Positions 33,792 to 43,154 of a stretch of DNA of 64,000 nt are shown here, piece after piece. The notes beneath the pieces are model-generated. The model worked only from the letters and a program-made list of their open reading frames with translations, did not search any database and was not told where the DNA came from. Position 1 is the stretch's first letter; each line of letters starts with the position of its first letter. Both the position numbers and the translations under genes were made by a program. The stretch lies in the NCBI RefSeq assembly GCF_040750395.1, contig NZ_JBFLVD010000005.1, forward strand, positions 1 through 64,000, in the 5' to 3' direction. This DNA is from Scandinavium sp002470465 (GTDB lineage Bacteria; Pseudomonadota; Gammaproteobacteria; Enterobacterales; Enterobacteriaceae).

Positions 33792-34446
33792 GAATCTGCT
33801 CCTCCATGCCACCCGCATGCGGTTTAAGGGTAATCACATCGTCCGCATGACCGATTTCACCAGCGTCATGGGTGACCCACAGCACGCCCACGCCCTGCTC
33901 TTTCACGTAGCGCTGAATAATCTCGTTCACGTTATGCTTATTACTCTCATCCAGTGCGCTGGTTATTTCATCCAGCAATAATACTCTGGGTAAAAATTGC
34001 AGATTCCGAATCAGCGAAATACGCTGTTTTTCCCCGCCAGACAGTTCATTAATTGATTTTTTCAGCGTCTCTTCCGGCAAATTAAATTGCGCCAGATCGG
34101 CCAGCAATTTTTCCGGCTGTGGGCGCCGATCGCGTATTTGCCACGGAAAAAGTAAATTGTCGTATACCGTATCGCCAAACAGCGCAGGGGTTTGCGCGCA
34201 GTACGAAACCTGCTGGCGATAGGTTTCAGGAGAGAGGCGCGTAATATCCTCACCGCAATAAAGGATGGATCCTGACGTCGGGCTCAGCAGCGAAGCGATA
34301 ATTTTTAGCAGCGTACTTTTCCCACTGCCGGAAGGGCCCGTTATCAGAGTGAACTGCCCTTCGCGTAATACCAGATTGATGTTATTTAACAGCGGAATGC
34401 CGTCGGGCTTAAAACCCAGTTGGTTGACCTGTAATAATGCCTTCAT
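33778..34446 (-). CDS. fetA: Iron export ATP-binding protein FetA
   Basis: A 222-residue ABC ATPase. Walker A is GPSGSGKST at 37-45, the signature is LSGGEKQRISLIRNL, and Walker B is VLLLDEITSALD. It is the first gene of fetAB and is divergent from qmcA across 136 bp. Confidence 0.96.
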   Translation of the reverse strand: MKALLQVNQLGFKPDGIPLLNNINLVLREGQFTLITGPSGSGKSTLLKIIASLLSPTSGSILYCGEDITRLSPETYRQQVSYCAQTPALFGDTVYDNLLFPWQIRDRRPQPEKLLADLAQFNLPEETLKKSINELSGGEKQRISLIRNLQFLPRVLLLDEITSALDESNKHNVNEIIQRYVKEQGVGVLWVTHDAGEIGHADDVITLKPHAGGMEEQIHDRA

Positions 34447-34582
34447 TCTTTTCTCATTTTTCGCGCTTATCCCGTCGGTATTGTAGGCCTGCGCCCTTCG
34501 CGCTGAGAAGGATAAAAGTTATACTTTCAGGTATCGGGCTGACGAAGGCAGTCGGCCGCCTTGCAAAAACAGGAGGTTTTTC

Positions 34583-35497
34583 ATGCTCGTCTTTATTCCC
34601 GTCCTGATCTTCGTCGCGCTGGTGATTGTCGGCGCCGGCGTCAAGATTGTTCCTCAGGGCTATCAGTGGACCGTTGAGCGTTTTGGTCGTTATACCAAAA
34701 CCTTGCAGCCCGGCCTGAGCCTGGTGGTGCCGTTTATGGATCGCATCGGCCGCAAAATTAATATGATGGAGCAGGTGCTGGATATCCCTTCTCAGGAAAT
34801 CATCTCTAAAGATAACGCCAATGTAGCCATCGACGCAGTCTGCTTTATTCAGGTGATTGATGCCCCCAAAGCGGCGTACGAAGTGAGCAACCTGGAGCTT
34901 GCGATCATCAACCTGACGATGACCAATATCCGTACCGTGCTTGGCTCGATGGAGCTCGATGAAATGCTCTCCCAGCGCGACAACATCAACACCCGTCTGC
35001 TGCATATCGTCGATGAAGCCACGAATCCGTGGGGGATTAAAATCACCCGTATCGAAATTCGCGACGTGCGTCCACCGGCCGAGCTGATTGATGCGATGAA
35101 CGCCCAGATGAAAGCTGAACGAACCAAGCGTGCCTATATTCTGGAGGCCGAAGGGATCCGCCAGGCGCAGATCGTCAAAGCCGAAGGTGAGAAGCAGTCG
35201 AAGATCCTGAAAGCGGAAGGCGAACGTCAGTCCGCATTCCTGCAGGCTGAAGCCCGTGAACGTTCCGCCGAGGCGGAAGCCCGCGCCACGCAGATGGTAT
35301 CCGAAGCCATCGCCGCCGGGGATATTCAGGCGGTGAACTACTTCGTGGCACAGAAATACACCGACGCGCTGCAGCAGATTGGCTCCGCCAACAACAGCAA
35401 AGTGGTGATGATGCCACTGGATGCCAGCAGCCTGATGGGCTCCATTGCCGGGATCGCCGAGCTGGTGAAAGACAGCGCCAGCGAACGGAGAAAATGA
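34583..35497 (+). CDS. qmcA: SPFH/band-7 membrane protein QmcA
   Basis: A 304-residue stomatin-like protein with a single N-terminal membrane helix (about 2-22). An SPFH domain to about 190 and a charged, alanine/glutamate-rich coiled coil with repeated KAEGE segments follow. In E. coli QmcA forms large membrane assemblies and influences FtsH-related proteolysis. AGGAGG precedes the ATG. It overlaps ybbJ by 4 bp, and stomatin-NfeD pairs are a conserved unit. Confidence 0.96.
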   Translation: MLVFIPVLIFVALVIVGAGVKIVPQGYQWTVERFGRYTKTLQPGLSLVVPFMDRIGRKINMMEQVLDIPSQEIISKDNANVAIDAVCFIQVIDAPKAAYEVSNLELAIINLTMTNIRTVLGSMELDEMLSQRDNINTRLLHIVDEATNPWGIKITRIEIRDVRPPAELIDAMNAQMKAERTKRAYILEAEGIRQAQIVKAEGEKQSKILKAEGERQSAFLQAEARERSAEAEARATQMVSEAIAAGDIQAVNYFVAQKYTDALQQIGSANNSKVVMMPLDASSLMGSIAGIAELVKDSASERRK

Positions 35498-35949
35498 TGA
35501 TCGACGCCCTGCTCGTTCACCCGCATATTTTCTGGTTAAGCCTCGGTGGCGTGCTGCTGGCGGCGGAAATGCTCGGCGGGAATGGCTATCTGCTGTGGAG
35601 CGGCGTGGCGGCGATCGTCACCGGACTACTGGTCTGGCTACTGCCGTTTGGCTGGGAGTGGCAAGGCGCGCTGTTTGCCGTCTTAACGCTGCTGGCCGCA
35701 TGGCTCTGGTGGCGCTGGCTGGCAAGCCGAGTCAGACAGCAGCCGCGCGCCGACAGCCAGCTCAATCAGCGCGGTCAGCAGCTTGTCGGAAAAGTCTTTA
35801 CCCTGGACTCCGCACTCAGCAACGGACGCGGGCATATGCGCGTGGGCGACAGCTCATGGCCGGTGACCGCCGATGACGATCTCCCTGCGGGCTCCCGCGT
35901 GGAGGTGATTGCCGTGGAGGGGATTACGCTAAAGGTTCGCCTGCACTAA
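35494..35949 (+). CDS. ybbJ: NfeD-family membrane protein YbbJ
   Basis: A 151-residue protein with three to four hydrophobic segments in the first 75 residues, followed by an OB-fold domain containing GRGHMRVGDSSWPV. It is the NfeD partner of QmcA and is translationally coupled to it. Its stop codon overlaps the convergent cueR stop region by 4 bp. Confidence 0.94.
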   Translation: MMIDALLVHPHIFWLSLGGVLLAAEMLGGNGYLLWSGVAAIVTGLLVWLLPFGWEWQGALFAVLTLLAAWLWWRWLASRVRQQPRADSQLNQRGQQLVGKVFTLDSALSNGRGHMRVGDSSWPVTADDDLPAGSRVEVIAVEGITLKVRLH

Positions 35950-36353
35950 CCTTTTTTACGATGACAGCAGCCGGAAAGATTATCGATAATCGGGCAGTCG
36001 GCGCTGTCATCGCCCGGACAGGCCTCCGCCAGCGCCAGCAGCTGTTCACGCATTCCCTGCAGTTCCTTAATATGCTGCTCAATATCCGCCACCTTCTGCA
36101 AGGTACGCGCTTTGACATCCGCGCTGTGGCGAGCCGGATCGTTAAACAGATTCACCAGTTCCCCGCACTCTTCCAGGTTGAATCCCACCTGGCGGGCCTG
36201 ACGCAGCAGCGTCAGCTCATCCAGATGTTTTTGTGAGTAGCTGCGGTAGCCGTTATCGCTGCGCAGCGGTGGCGTGACCAGGCCCTTCTCCTCGTAAAAA
36301 CGAATCGCTTTACTGGTCAGGCCGGTTTTTTTCGCCACATCGCTGATATTCAT
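35946..36353 (-). CDS. cueR: Copper-responsive MerR-family regulator CueR
   Basis: A 135-residue activator of copA and cueO that responds to Cu(I) or Ag(I). MNISDVAKKTGLTSKAIRFYE forms the MerR-type DNA-binding N-terminus. The metal cysteines C112 and C120 are present (ACPGDDSADC), and the C-terminus is GCCHRKKG. The start at 36353 is supported by similarity. Unlike in E. coli, its target copA is about 7.6 kb away, with the heme operon between. Confidence 0.96.
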   Translation of the reverse strand: MNISDVAKKTGLTSKAIRFYEEKGLVTPPLRSDNGYRSYSQKHLDELTLLRQARQVGFNLEECGELVNLFNDPARHSADVKARTLQKVADIEQHIKELQGMREQLLALAEACPGDDSADCPIIDNLSGCCHRKKG

Positions 36354-36549
36354 TTTTCCCCCCACAGGGCTGTCACCTCGCAGACCCACCTCTGCTTATT
36401 GTAAGGCCAACCCGGTAAGAACCAACCTCTTACGAAGACAATCTGCATGTTTAAAAAATATATCCCTCATGTTTCAATCGGTTGTCAGCCGCACTGTCTT
36501 TTCTCACCGTGATGCAGCTCACGAAAAACGGCTTACCTTCCGTTACGAA

Positions 36550-36563
36550 TTGACGCAAATCAA
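36550..36563 (+). promoter_or_regulatory. FNR box upstream of the heme operon
   Basis: TTGACGCAAATCAA differs from the FNR consensus TTGAT-N4-ATCAA at one base. A TTAAAT -10 element lies at 36585-36590. The implied start near 36598 puts the FNR centre at about -41.5, the class II activation position. Confidence 0.7.
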
Positions 36564-36627
36564 AGTTGCATTCGTTTTACACCTTTAAATCTGGACGTCC
36601 CCGCACGCCTTTTATATAAATGCGAAC

Positions 36628-36646
36628 GATATTAATTATCATTAAA
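36628..36646 (+). promoter_or_regulatory. Fur-like box upstream of the heme operon
   Basis: GATATTAATTATCATTAAA matches 14 of 19 positions of the Fur consensus. It lies 17 bp before the receptor ATG, where bound Fur-Fe would block transcription. Confidence 0.65.
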
Positions 36647-36662
36647 ATTAAGGTTCACGTTT

Positions 36663-38816
36663 ATGATGCGAAGGACTTGTCAGGGGCGCGTTATGCTCTC
36701 CACAATTTCAGTTTTGATGGCAGGCACAGCCAGTGCCGCTTCTTTGACGACAGCACAGACGAAAGCGAGCACTGAAGAGACGCTGGTGGTTACCGCGAAT
36801 CGTTCGGAAAGCACCCTCTGGAACAGCCCGGCGACAGTCCAGGTTATCGATCGCGAGACGCTGGAGAAATCCACGAGCACCTCTATTGCCGACGACCTGC
36901 AGGACATTCCCGGCGTTGAAGTTACGGACAACGCCCTGGCGGGCCGCAAACAAATTCGCATCCGCGGCGAAGCTTCTTCACGCGTGCTGATCCTGATTGA
37001 TGGTCAGGAGGTTACCTACCAGCGCGCAGGTCAAAACTACGGTGCGGGGCTGCTGATAGATGAATCCGCATTAGAGCGTATTGAAGTGGTGAAAGGCCCC
37101 TACTCGGTTCTGTATGGCTCACAGGCGATTGGCGGTGTCGTCAACTTCATCACGAAAAAAGGGGGCGACAAACCGTTAGCCGGCGTGGTGAAGGCCACCT
37201 ACAACTCAGCGACCGCGGGCTGGGAGGAATCTGCCGCCGCCAGGGGCAGCATCGGGCAATTCGATTATCGTATCAACGGGAGTTACTCCGATCAGGGCAA
37301 CCGGGATACGCCGGATGGTCGCCTGCCGAACACCTCTTTTCGTAACAACAGCCAGGGCGTATGGCTGGGTTACACCGTAGACCGCCACAAGTTCGGGCTC
37401 TCGGTCGACCGCTATGAGCTGAGTACCCAGACCTGGTACGACGATCCCACCTACGAAGAGTTCAGCGTTAAGCTCCCGGAGCTAAAGCGTGAAAAAGTGG
37501 GCCTGTTCTATGATTTTGACGTCGCGGGCGACTACCTGAAAACCCTGCACGTTGATGCCTACACGCAAAATATCAAACGTAAATTTGAGAATAATGTTGC
37601 CGTCAACACGCCAACCGGTAGCCCGATGATCGGCGATCTGCGCGTGGCGAACCGGACCCGTTCGCAAGATAAGCAGGAGACGCAGGGCGTTACGCTGCAA
37701 TCAAACTTCAGCCTTCCGGGCGATAACAATCTGGTGCTGGGCGCTCAGTATCAGCGAGACACGGTTAAGCAGACATCCCAAAGCTCGACGGACTCCTCCA
37801 GCACCAGCGGCTTCCCGGCCGCCGTCAACTACAGTAAAAACACGCTCGCACACAACCGCTCCGAACAGACAAACTGGTCGGTGTTTGGGCAGAACGACTG
37901 GAAGTTTGCCGATAGCTGGACCTGGACGCTGGGCGCTCGCCAGTACTGGCTCTCCTCAAAGCTCACCTCCGGCGATGAAACCACCACGCACTCGCAGACC
38001 GGGACAACCTCTTCTTCCCTCGGGGGCGACAGCGCACGCGATAATGAATGGGTGACCTCCACCAGCCTGCGTTACTCCGGTATCGATAATCTGGAGCTGC
38101 GCATGGCCTTTGCGCAAGGCTACGTCTTCCCGACGCTGAGCCAGCTGTTTATGCAAACCTCTGCGGGCGGTGGCGTGAATTATGGCAATCCGGATCTTAA
38201 AGCAGAACACTCAAACAACTATGAGATTGGCGCGCGTTACAACGGCAACCTCTGGGTCGTGGACGGCGCGGTTTACTATTCTGAGGCGAAAGATTACATC
38301 GCCTCGATGGCCTGTTCCGGTCAGAGCATCTGTGACGGCAACAGCAATAGCTCACGTACTGGCTATTACCACTATGACAACATCGATCGCGCCAAAACCT
38401 GGGGGATGGAGCTTACCGCGGAGTACAACGGCTGGGCGGTTTCCCCCTATCTGAGCGGGAATATTCTGCGCCGCCAGTATGAAGGCAGCACGCTCAAAAC
38501 ATGGGATACCGGTGAACCGTTGATCAGCGGTCGTGTCGGCGTGAAGCGCACTCAAATGTGGAATACCCTGAACATCACCACCGATCTCTTTGTGCGTGCC
38601 GCCTCCAGCGCCTCGGACAAAACCAGCGATGCCGGGACACGCTACCCGGGCTGGGCAACGCTTAACCTGGCCTTCAACACCGAGTTTGGACCGCAGGATC
38701 GGTACCAGGTCAACCTTGCCCTCAATAACCTGACCGACAAACGTTATCAAACCGCCCATGAATCCATTCCGGCAGCAGGCTTTAACGCCGCAGTGGGCTT
38801 TGCATGGAAGTTCTGA
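36663..38816 (+). CDS. TonB-dependent heme/hemoglobin receptor
   Basis: A 717-residue outer membrane receptor. After a signal peptide (end near TASA, residue 25) comes a TonB box-like ETLVVTA, a plug domain with VLILIDGQEV and ERIEVVKGPYSVLYGSQAIGG, then a 22-stranded barrel ending in FAWKF. A GNPDLKAEHSNNYEIG segment corresponds to the NPNL region of heme receptors such as ChuA/HmuR. It is longer than ChuA (about 660), so it is not a straight orthologue. The heme substrate is inferred mainly from the downstream hmuT, hutW and hutX genes, 2 bp away. Confidence 0.87.
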   Translation: MMRRTCQGRVMLSTISVLMAGTASAASLTTAQTKASTEETLVVTANRSESTLWNSPATVQVIDRETLEKSTSTSIADDLQDIPGVEVTDNALAGRKQIRIRGEASSRVLILIDGQEVTYQRAGQNYGAGLLIDESALERIEVVKGPYSVLYGSQAIGGVVNFITKKGGDKPLAGVVKATYNSATAGWEESAAARGSIGQFDYRINGSYSDQGNRDTPDGRLPNTSFRNNSQGVWLGYTVDRHKFGLSVDRYELSTQTWYDDPTYEEFSVKLPELKREKVGLFYDFDVAGDYLKTLHVDAYTQNIKRKFENNVAVNTPTGSPMIGDLRVANRTRSQDKQETQGVTLQSNFSLPGDNNLVLGAQYQRDTVKQTSQSSTDSSSTSGFPAAVNYSKNTLAHNRSEQTNWSVFGQNDWKFADSWTWTLGARQYWLSSKLTSGDETTTHSQTGTTSSSLGGDSARDNEWVTSTSLRYSGIDNLELRMAFAQGYVFPTLSQLFMQTSAGGGVNYGNPDLKAEHSNNYEIGARYNGNLWVVDGAVYYSEAKDYIASMACSGQSICDGNSNSSRTGYYHYDNIDRAKTWGMELTAEYNGWAVSPYLSGNILRRQYEGSTLKTWDTGEPLISGRVGVKRTQMWNTLNITTDLFVRAASSASDKTSDAGTRYPGWATLNLAFNTEFGPQDRYQVNLALNNLTDKRYQTAHESIPAAGFNAAVGFAWKF

Positions 38817-38818
38817 CC

Positions 38819-39631
38819 ATGAAAAAAAAGCTTACCGCTCTTTTGCTGCTTTGCGTTGCTGCGGCCAGCCACGCCGGTGACCGTATTGTGGTTGCCGGCG
38901 GTTCGCTCACCGAAATTGTTTTTACCCTTGGTGCCGGAGAGCGCGTCGTCGGCGTGGATGAGACAACTTCCTGGCCTCCGGAAACCGCCCGCCTGCCTCA
39001 CATCGGCTACTGGAAGCAGCTCAGCAGCGAAGGCATTTTATCGCTGCATCCGGATACCTTTATTACCTGGCAGGATGCCGGTCCGGATGTGGTGCTGAAT
39101 CAGCTACGAGCACAGAAGATCCACGTTGTTACGCTCCCGCGCGTTCCCGCCACGCTGGACAGGATGGTTGCCAATATTCAGACGCTGGGCAACGTTCTGG
39201 GCGCTGAGGATAACAGCAATGCGCTTATCGCAAATATCCGCCAAAGGCTGGAACGGGTTAAACAGGCAAACCGCGGTAAAACGCCGGTTCGCGCAATGTT
39301 CATTCTTTCTGCTGGCGGCAGCGCCCCACAGGTTGCGGGTAAGGGCAGCGTGGCCGATGCCATTCTGACCCTTGCCGGTGCTCAAAATGTGGCAACCCAT
39401 ACGCAGTATAAAAGCTACAGCGCAGAGGCCATCCTGGCGGCAAATCCTGATGTCATCATCGTCACGAACGAAATGGTTCAGGGCGATGTGAATCGCCTGA
39501 GCACCATCGCAGGCATGACCCGCACCGCCGCATGGAAAAAACAGCGCATTATCACCATCGACCAGGCGTTAATCCTGGGCATGGGGCCGCGCATTGCCGA
39601 CGCCGTGGAAACGCTGCACCAGCAGCTCTGA
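38819..39631 (+). CDS. hmuT: Heme ABC transporter substrate-binding protein
   Basis: A 270-residue periplasmic class III binding protein with a signal peptide ending SHAG near residue 20. The fold signature is IVVAGGSLTEIVFTLGAGERVVGVDETT, and SYSAEAILAANPDVIIV follows near 200. It is similar in size and context to ChuT/HmuT/ShuT. Its ATG is two bases after the receptor stop, so the two are cotranslated. Confidence 0.93.
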   Translation: MKKKLTALLLLCVAAASHAGDRIVVAGGSLTEIVFTLGAGERVVGVDETTSWPPETARLPHIGYWKQLSSEGILSLHPDTFITWQDAGPDVVLNQLRAQKIHVVTLPRVPATLDRMVANIQTLGNVLGAEDNSNALIANIRQRLERVKQANRGKTPVRAMFILSAGGSAPQVAGKGSVADAILTLAGAQNVATHTQYKSYSAEAILAANPDVIIVTNEMVQGDVNRLSTIAGMTRTAAWKKQRIITIDQALILGMGPRIADAVETLHQQL

Positions 39632-39654
39632 GTAAAAAAGGACTTAACGCAGTA

Positions 39655-40986
39655 ATGATTACTCCCCTCGATCTCACCCCGCACTTTGCGCAGGAAGGCG
39701 GGCAGCCATTTAAAGATCGTCATGCCACCATGCCGTGGCGCGGCGCGATGCCTGTCGCCAAAGAAGCCCTTCAGTCCAGCTGGCAGGGGCTGCTGAACCA
39801 GGCAACGCCTGCCCGCAAACGACTTCTTTATTTGCATATTCCCTTTTGCGCCACGCACTGCACCTTTTGTGGCTTCTACCAGAATCGCTTTGAAGAAGAT
39901 CATTGTGCCCTTTACACCGATGCCCTGCTGCGTGAAATCGCGATGGAAGCCGACAGTCCTCTTCATCAGTCGGCCCCCATTCATGCTGTCTATTTCGGCG
40001 GCGGGACTCCTTCCGCCCTCTCTGCGCGCGATCTTGGCCGTATTATCACCGCCTTGCGTGAACAGCTGCCGCTGGCGCCCGATTGCGAAATCACGATTGA
40101 AGGCCGGGTACTGAATTTTGATGATAATCGCATTGATGCCTGCCTGGATGCGGGCGCCAATCGGTTCTCCATTGGTATTCAGTCTTTCAACAGCAAAATC
40201 CGTAAAAAAATGGCCCGGACCTCCGATGGCCCGACGGCACGCGCCTTTATGGAAGGGCTGGTGAAGCGCGATCGCGCAGCGGTAGTGTGCGACCTGCTGT
40301 TTGGTCTGCCGGGGCAGAGTGCAGAATTGTGGGCGGAAGATTTAGCCATTGCCCGGGATATCGGCCTGGACGGTGTCGATCTGTACGCGCTAAACCTGCT
40401 GCCACAAACCCCGCTGGGTAAAGCTGTGGCCGCCGGACGCGTCACCCTTCCCTCCCCCGCCGGGCGTCGCGATCTCTATCTTCAGGGCTATGAATTTATG
40501 GAGCAGGCTGGATGGCGCTGCATCAGCAACAGCCACTGGGCGCGTACCACCCGTGAGCGCAACCTGTACAACCTGCTGATAAAACAAGGTGCAGACTGCC
40601 TGGCGCTGGGATCAGGGGCTGGCGGATCGGTCAACGGCTGGTCGTGGATGGTCGAGCGCAACCTTAACGCCTGGCATGACGCTATCGCCGCCGGAAAAAA
40701 ACCGCTCATGATGATGATGCGTACTTCGGAGCAAGGCTTTCAGTGGCGGCACGCGCTGCAGGCTGGCGTCGAAACCGCTCGTATCCCGCTGGCTGAACTC
40801 ACCCCTCACGCAGCGGAACTCGCCCCGCTGCTGGCGCAGTGGCATAAAGCAGGCCTGACCAAAGATGCCTCCGATTGCATCCGCTTAACGCGCGAAGGCC
40901 GCTTCTGGGCCAGCAATATTTTGCAGTCGCTTCAGGAACTGATTCAGCAACTTAATACGCCACGCATTGTGGTCAGACAATCATAA
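39655..40986 (+). CDS. hutW: Heme-utilisation radical SAM enzyme HutW/ChuW
   Basis: A 443-residue radical SAM methyltransferase-type protein related to HemN. The [4Fe-4S] motif is C65-x3-C69-x2-C72 (CATHCTFC), followed by the YFGGGTPS segment. The E. coli O157 homologue ChuW opens heme without oxygen to give anaerobilin and releases iron. The start at 39655 has AAGGA upstream; a longer frame from 39532 runs through hmuT and was rejected. The gene is third in the heme operon. Confidence 0.94.
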   Translation: MITPLDLTPHFAQEGGQPFKDRHATMPWRGAMPVAKEALQSSWQGLLNQATPARKRLLYLHIPFCATHCTFCGFYQNRFEEDHCALYTDALLREIAMEADSPLHQSAPIHAVYFGGGTPSALSARDLGRIITALREQLPLAPDCEITIEGRVLNFDDNRIDACLDAGANRFSIGIQSFNSKIRKKMARTSDGPTARAFMEGLVKRDRAAVVCDLLFGLPGQSAELWAEDLAIARDIGLDGVDLYALNLLPQTPLGKAVAAGRVTLPSPAGRRDLYLQGYEFMEQAGWRCISNSHWARTTRERNLYNLLIKQGADCLALGSGAGGSVNGWSWMVERNLNAWHDAIAAGKKPLMMMMRTSEQGFQWRHALQAGVETARIPLAELTPHAAELAPLLAQWHKAGLTKDASDCIRLTREGRFWASNILQSLQELIQQLNTPRIVVRQS

Positions 40987-40999
40987 AAAGGAGTAACCC

Positions 41000-41497
41000 A
41001 TGAGCCATGTCTCTTTACACGATTTCATGAAAACCGAGCCTGACGGCACCCTGGAAGCGATTGCTGCACAGTATGGCGTGACGCTGCTGGAGGTGGTGAA
41101 AAACCTGCCGTCGCATACGCTGCTCAACGGCGATCGATTCGATGCCGTATGGGACAGCATCGCCGAATGGGGTAACGTGACCACGCTGGTGCACACCGCT
41201 GACGTGATTCTGGAATTCACGGGTGAATTGCCCTCCGGTTTTCATCGCCACGGTTACTTCAACCTGCGGGGTAAAAAGGGGATGACGGGCCATATCAAAG
41301 CAGAGAACTGCACCCATATCGCGCTGGTCGAACGTAAATTTATGGCAATGGATACCGCCTCGATTCTGTTCTTCAACGCCGCAGGCAGTGCGATGTTTAA
41401 AATTTTCCTCGGACGCGACGACCACCGTCAGTTGCTGGCCGCACAGGTTGAGGCTTTCCGCGCGCTGGGGCAGACGCTCAAAGAGGCAACGGTATGA
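41000..41497 (+). CDS. hutX: Heme-utilisation cytosolic carrier HutX/ChuX
   Basis: A 165-residue protein of the HutX/ChuX family. These proteins bind heme in the cytosol and pass it to the degrading enzyme. Family stretches include FDAVWDSIAEWGNVT and GHIKAENCTHIALVERKFM. AAGGAG precedes the ATG. It overlaps the next gene by 4 bp. Confidence 0.94.
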   Translation: MSHVSLHDFMKTEPDGTLEAIAAQYGVTLLEVVKNLPSHTLLNGDRFDAVWDSIAEWGNVTTLVHTADVILEFTGELPSGFHRHGYFNLRGKKGMTGHIKAENCTHIALVERKFMAMDTASILFFNAAGSAMFKIFLGRDDHRQLLAAQVEAFRALGQTLKEATV

Positions 41498-42117
41498 AAC
41501 CATGGTTAATTTTTGGGGCTGGTGGCACGGGCGTCGGTGCGCTGACGGCTGACATCGCGCTTCAGCAGCAACGCCCGGTTTACGCGCTGGTACGCAATCC
41601 ACAAGCAGCAGAGCGCCTGCGGGCAAAAGGCGTTCAGGTTGTTGTAGGAGATGCCTGCGACGGTGAACGAGTGGCGGAAATTTGCGCGCGGGCGGGAAAC
41701 CGCGCTCTGGTTATCTCAACCCTGGGTGGCGAGGCTGAATATCTGGCGAACCGCACCATCATTGATACAGCTGAACGCGCCGGTCTCAACCAGATGATTC
41801 TGGTGACCTCACTGGGCTGCGGCGACAGCTGGTCCTGGCTATCCGATCGCGCCAAGGCGGCCTTTGGTCAGGCGGTTCGTGAAAAGTCACTGGCCGAAAG
41901 CTGGCTGCAAACCAGCCCGCTCGATTTTGCCATTGTGCGCCCGGGCGGTCTGCTTAACGGCGCGCCAACGGGTAAAGCTGAACGCTCGCAGAGAAAAGAG
42001 GCTCATGGTCTGGTGATGCGTGCCGACGTTGCCGCACACGTTGCTGAGCTGGCTGGGCAGCCGTTGTTGAACAACCAGATTTATAGCCTGACTGAGCCGG
42101 GGCTGAAACCCGCCTGA
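41494..42117 (+). CDS. NAD(P)-binding reductase, ChuY-like
   Basis: A 207-residue Rossmann-fold protein of the atypical SDR type. GAGGTGVG near residue 8 binds the dinucleotide, and ILVTSLGCGDSW and IVRPGGLLNG follow. In E. coli O157 ChuY, located in the same place after chuX, reduces anaerobilin. Synteny and size support the same role here, but sequence identity with ChuY was not measured. Confidence 0.85.
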   Translation: MKPWLIFGAGGTGVGALTADIALQQQRPVYALVRNPQAAERLRAKGVQVVVGDACDGERVAEICARAGNRALVISTLGGEAEYLANRTIIDTAERAGLNQMILVTSLGCGDSWSWLSDRAKAAFGQAVREKSLAESWLQTSPLDFAIVRPGGLLNGAPTGKAERSQRKEAHGLVMRADVAAHVAELAGQPLLNNQIYSLTEPGLKPA

Positions 42118-42164
42118 TGTCCTGGCGGCAGTGAAAGCTGCCGTCCCGGAGGGAGATTTGCCTG

Positions 42165-43154
42165 TTGAAGGATTCACTTTCATCGCTGAGCGTCTGTATT
42201 GGGCTGGCCTTCATCCTCTTCGCGCTGACGCTGGTGGCAGCCAGCCAGGGGGCGATGAAGATTGGTTTACTGTCCCTGATGGACGAGACCCGTCGCGATA
42301 TCTGGCTCAACATCCGTTTGCCGCGCGTACTGCTGGCCGTTCTGGTTGGCGGTGCGCTGGCGGCGTCCGGCGTGTTGATGCAGGGGCTGTTTCGTAACCC
42401 CATGGCGGACCCCGGTCTGCTGGGGGTAAGCAGCGGTTCCGCGCTGATGGTTGGTGTAGCGATTGTCTTCCCCGTCGCGCTGCCCGCCGTATTTATGCTC
42501 TATGAGCAGATGATGTTCGCCATTGGCGGCAGCCTCATCGTCTGCGCGGTCATTTTTTTAATCAGCATGCGTCATTCCCACGGCGGAATGATGCAGCTTT
42601 TACTGGCGGGCATTGCCATTAATGCCGTGTGTGGTGCAGCCATTGGCGTACTGAGCTACGTCGGCGACGAACAGCAGCTGCGCCAGCTCACCCTGTGGAT
42701 GATGGGCAGCCTCGGTCAGGCACAATGGCCGACGCTGGCAGTAGCGGCAAGCGTGATTCTGCCAGCGCTTATTGGGACGCTGTGGCTGGCTAACGCCCTG
42801 AATCTCCTTCAGTTGGGTGATGAAGAAGCCCACTATCTTGGCGTTAACGTCAGTCGCAAAAGGCAGCAGCTGTTGCTGCTCAGCTCAGTGCTGGTCGGCA
42901 CGGCGGTCTCCGTCAGCGGCGTCATCGGATTTATTGGGCTGGTCGTGCCTCATCTTGTGCGCATGCTCCTCGGTGCCGATCACCGCTGGCTGCTGCCCTG
43001 CTCAACCCTTGCGGGCGCCTGCCTGCTCCTGGTGGCAGACACGCTGGCACGCACGCTGGTACAGCCAGCAGAGATGCCGGTGGGCTTACTCACCAGCCTG
43101 CTTGGCGGGCCCTGGTTTCTGTGGCTGATTTTGCGGACAAGGAGGGGGATGTGA
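42165..43154 (+). CDS. hmuU: Heme ABC transporter permease
   Basis: A 329-residue FecCD-family permease with about ten membrane segments. Conserved blocks are LPRVLLAVLVGGALAASGVLMQG, GLLGVSSGSALMVG and GFIGLVVPHLVRMLLG. The start is a TTG at 42165 with GGAGGG upstream; no ATG fits the family N-terminus. It dimerises with HmuV as ATPase. A 47-bp gap with a small hairpin precedes it. Confidence 0.93.
   Translation: MKDSLSSLSVCIGLAFILFALTLVAASQGAMKIGLLSLMDETRRDIWLNIRLPRVLLAVLVGGALAASGVLMQGLFRNPMADPGLLGVSSGSALMVGVAIVFPVALPAVFMLYEQMMFAIGGSLIVCAVIFLISMRHSHGGMMQLLLAGIAINAVCGAAIGVLSYVGDEQQLRQLTLWMMGSLGQAQWPTLAVAASVILPALIGTLWLANALNLLQLGDEEAHYLGVNVSRKRQQLLLLSSVLVGTAVSVSGVIGFIGLVVPHLVRMLLGADHRWLLPCSTLAGACLLLVADTLARTLVQPAEMPVGLLTSLLGGPWFLWLILRTRRGM

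Larger units (their letters stand above)
36354..36662. promoter_or_regulatory. Divergent cueR / heme operon control region
   Basis: A 309-bp region with the cueR promoter and the control sites of the heme operon. A near-consensus FNR box, a -10 element and a Fur-like box are listed separately. The leader before the receptor ATG is A+T rich. Confidence 0.6.

Noticed and set aside
36663..38816. Receptor as a catecholate siderophore receptor
   Set aside because: The operon partners hmuT, hutW, hutX, hmuU and hmuV are heme-specific, and no siderophore genes are nearby.
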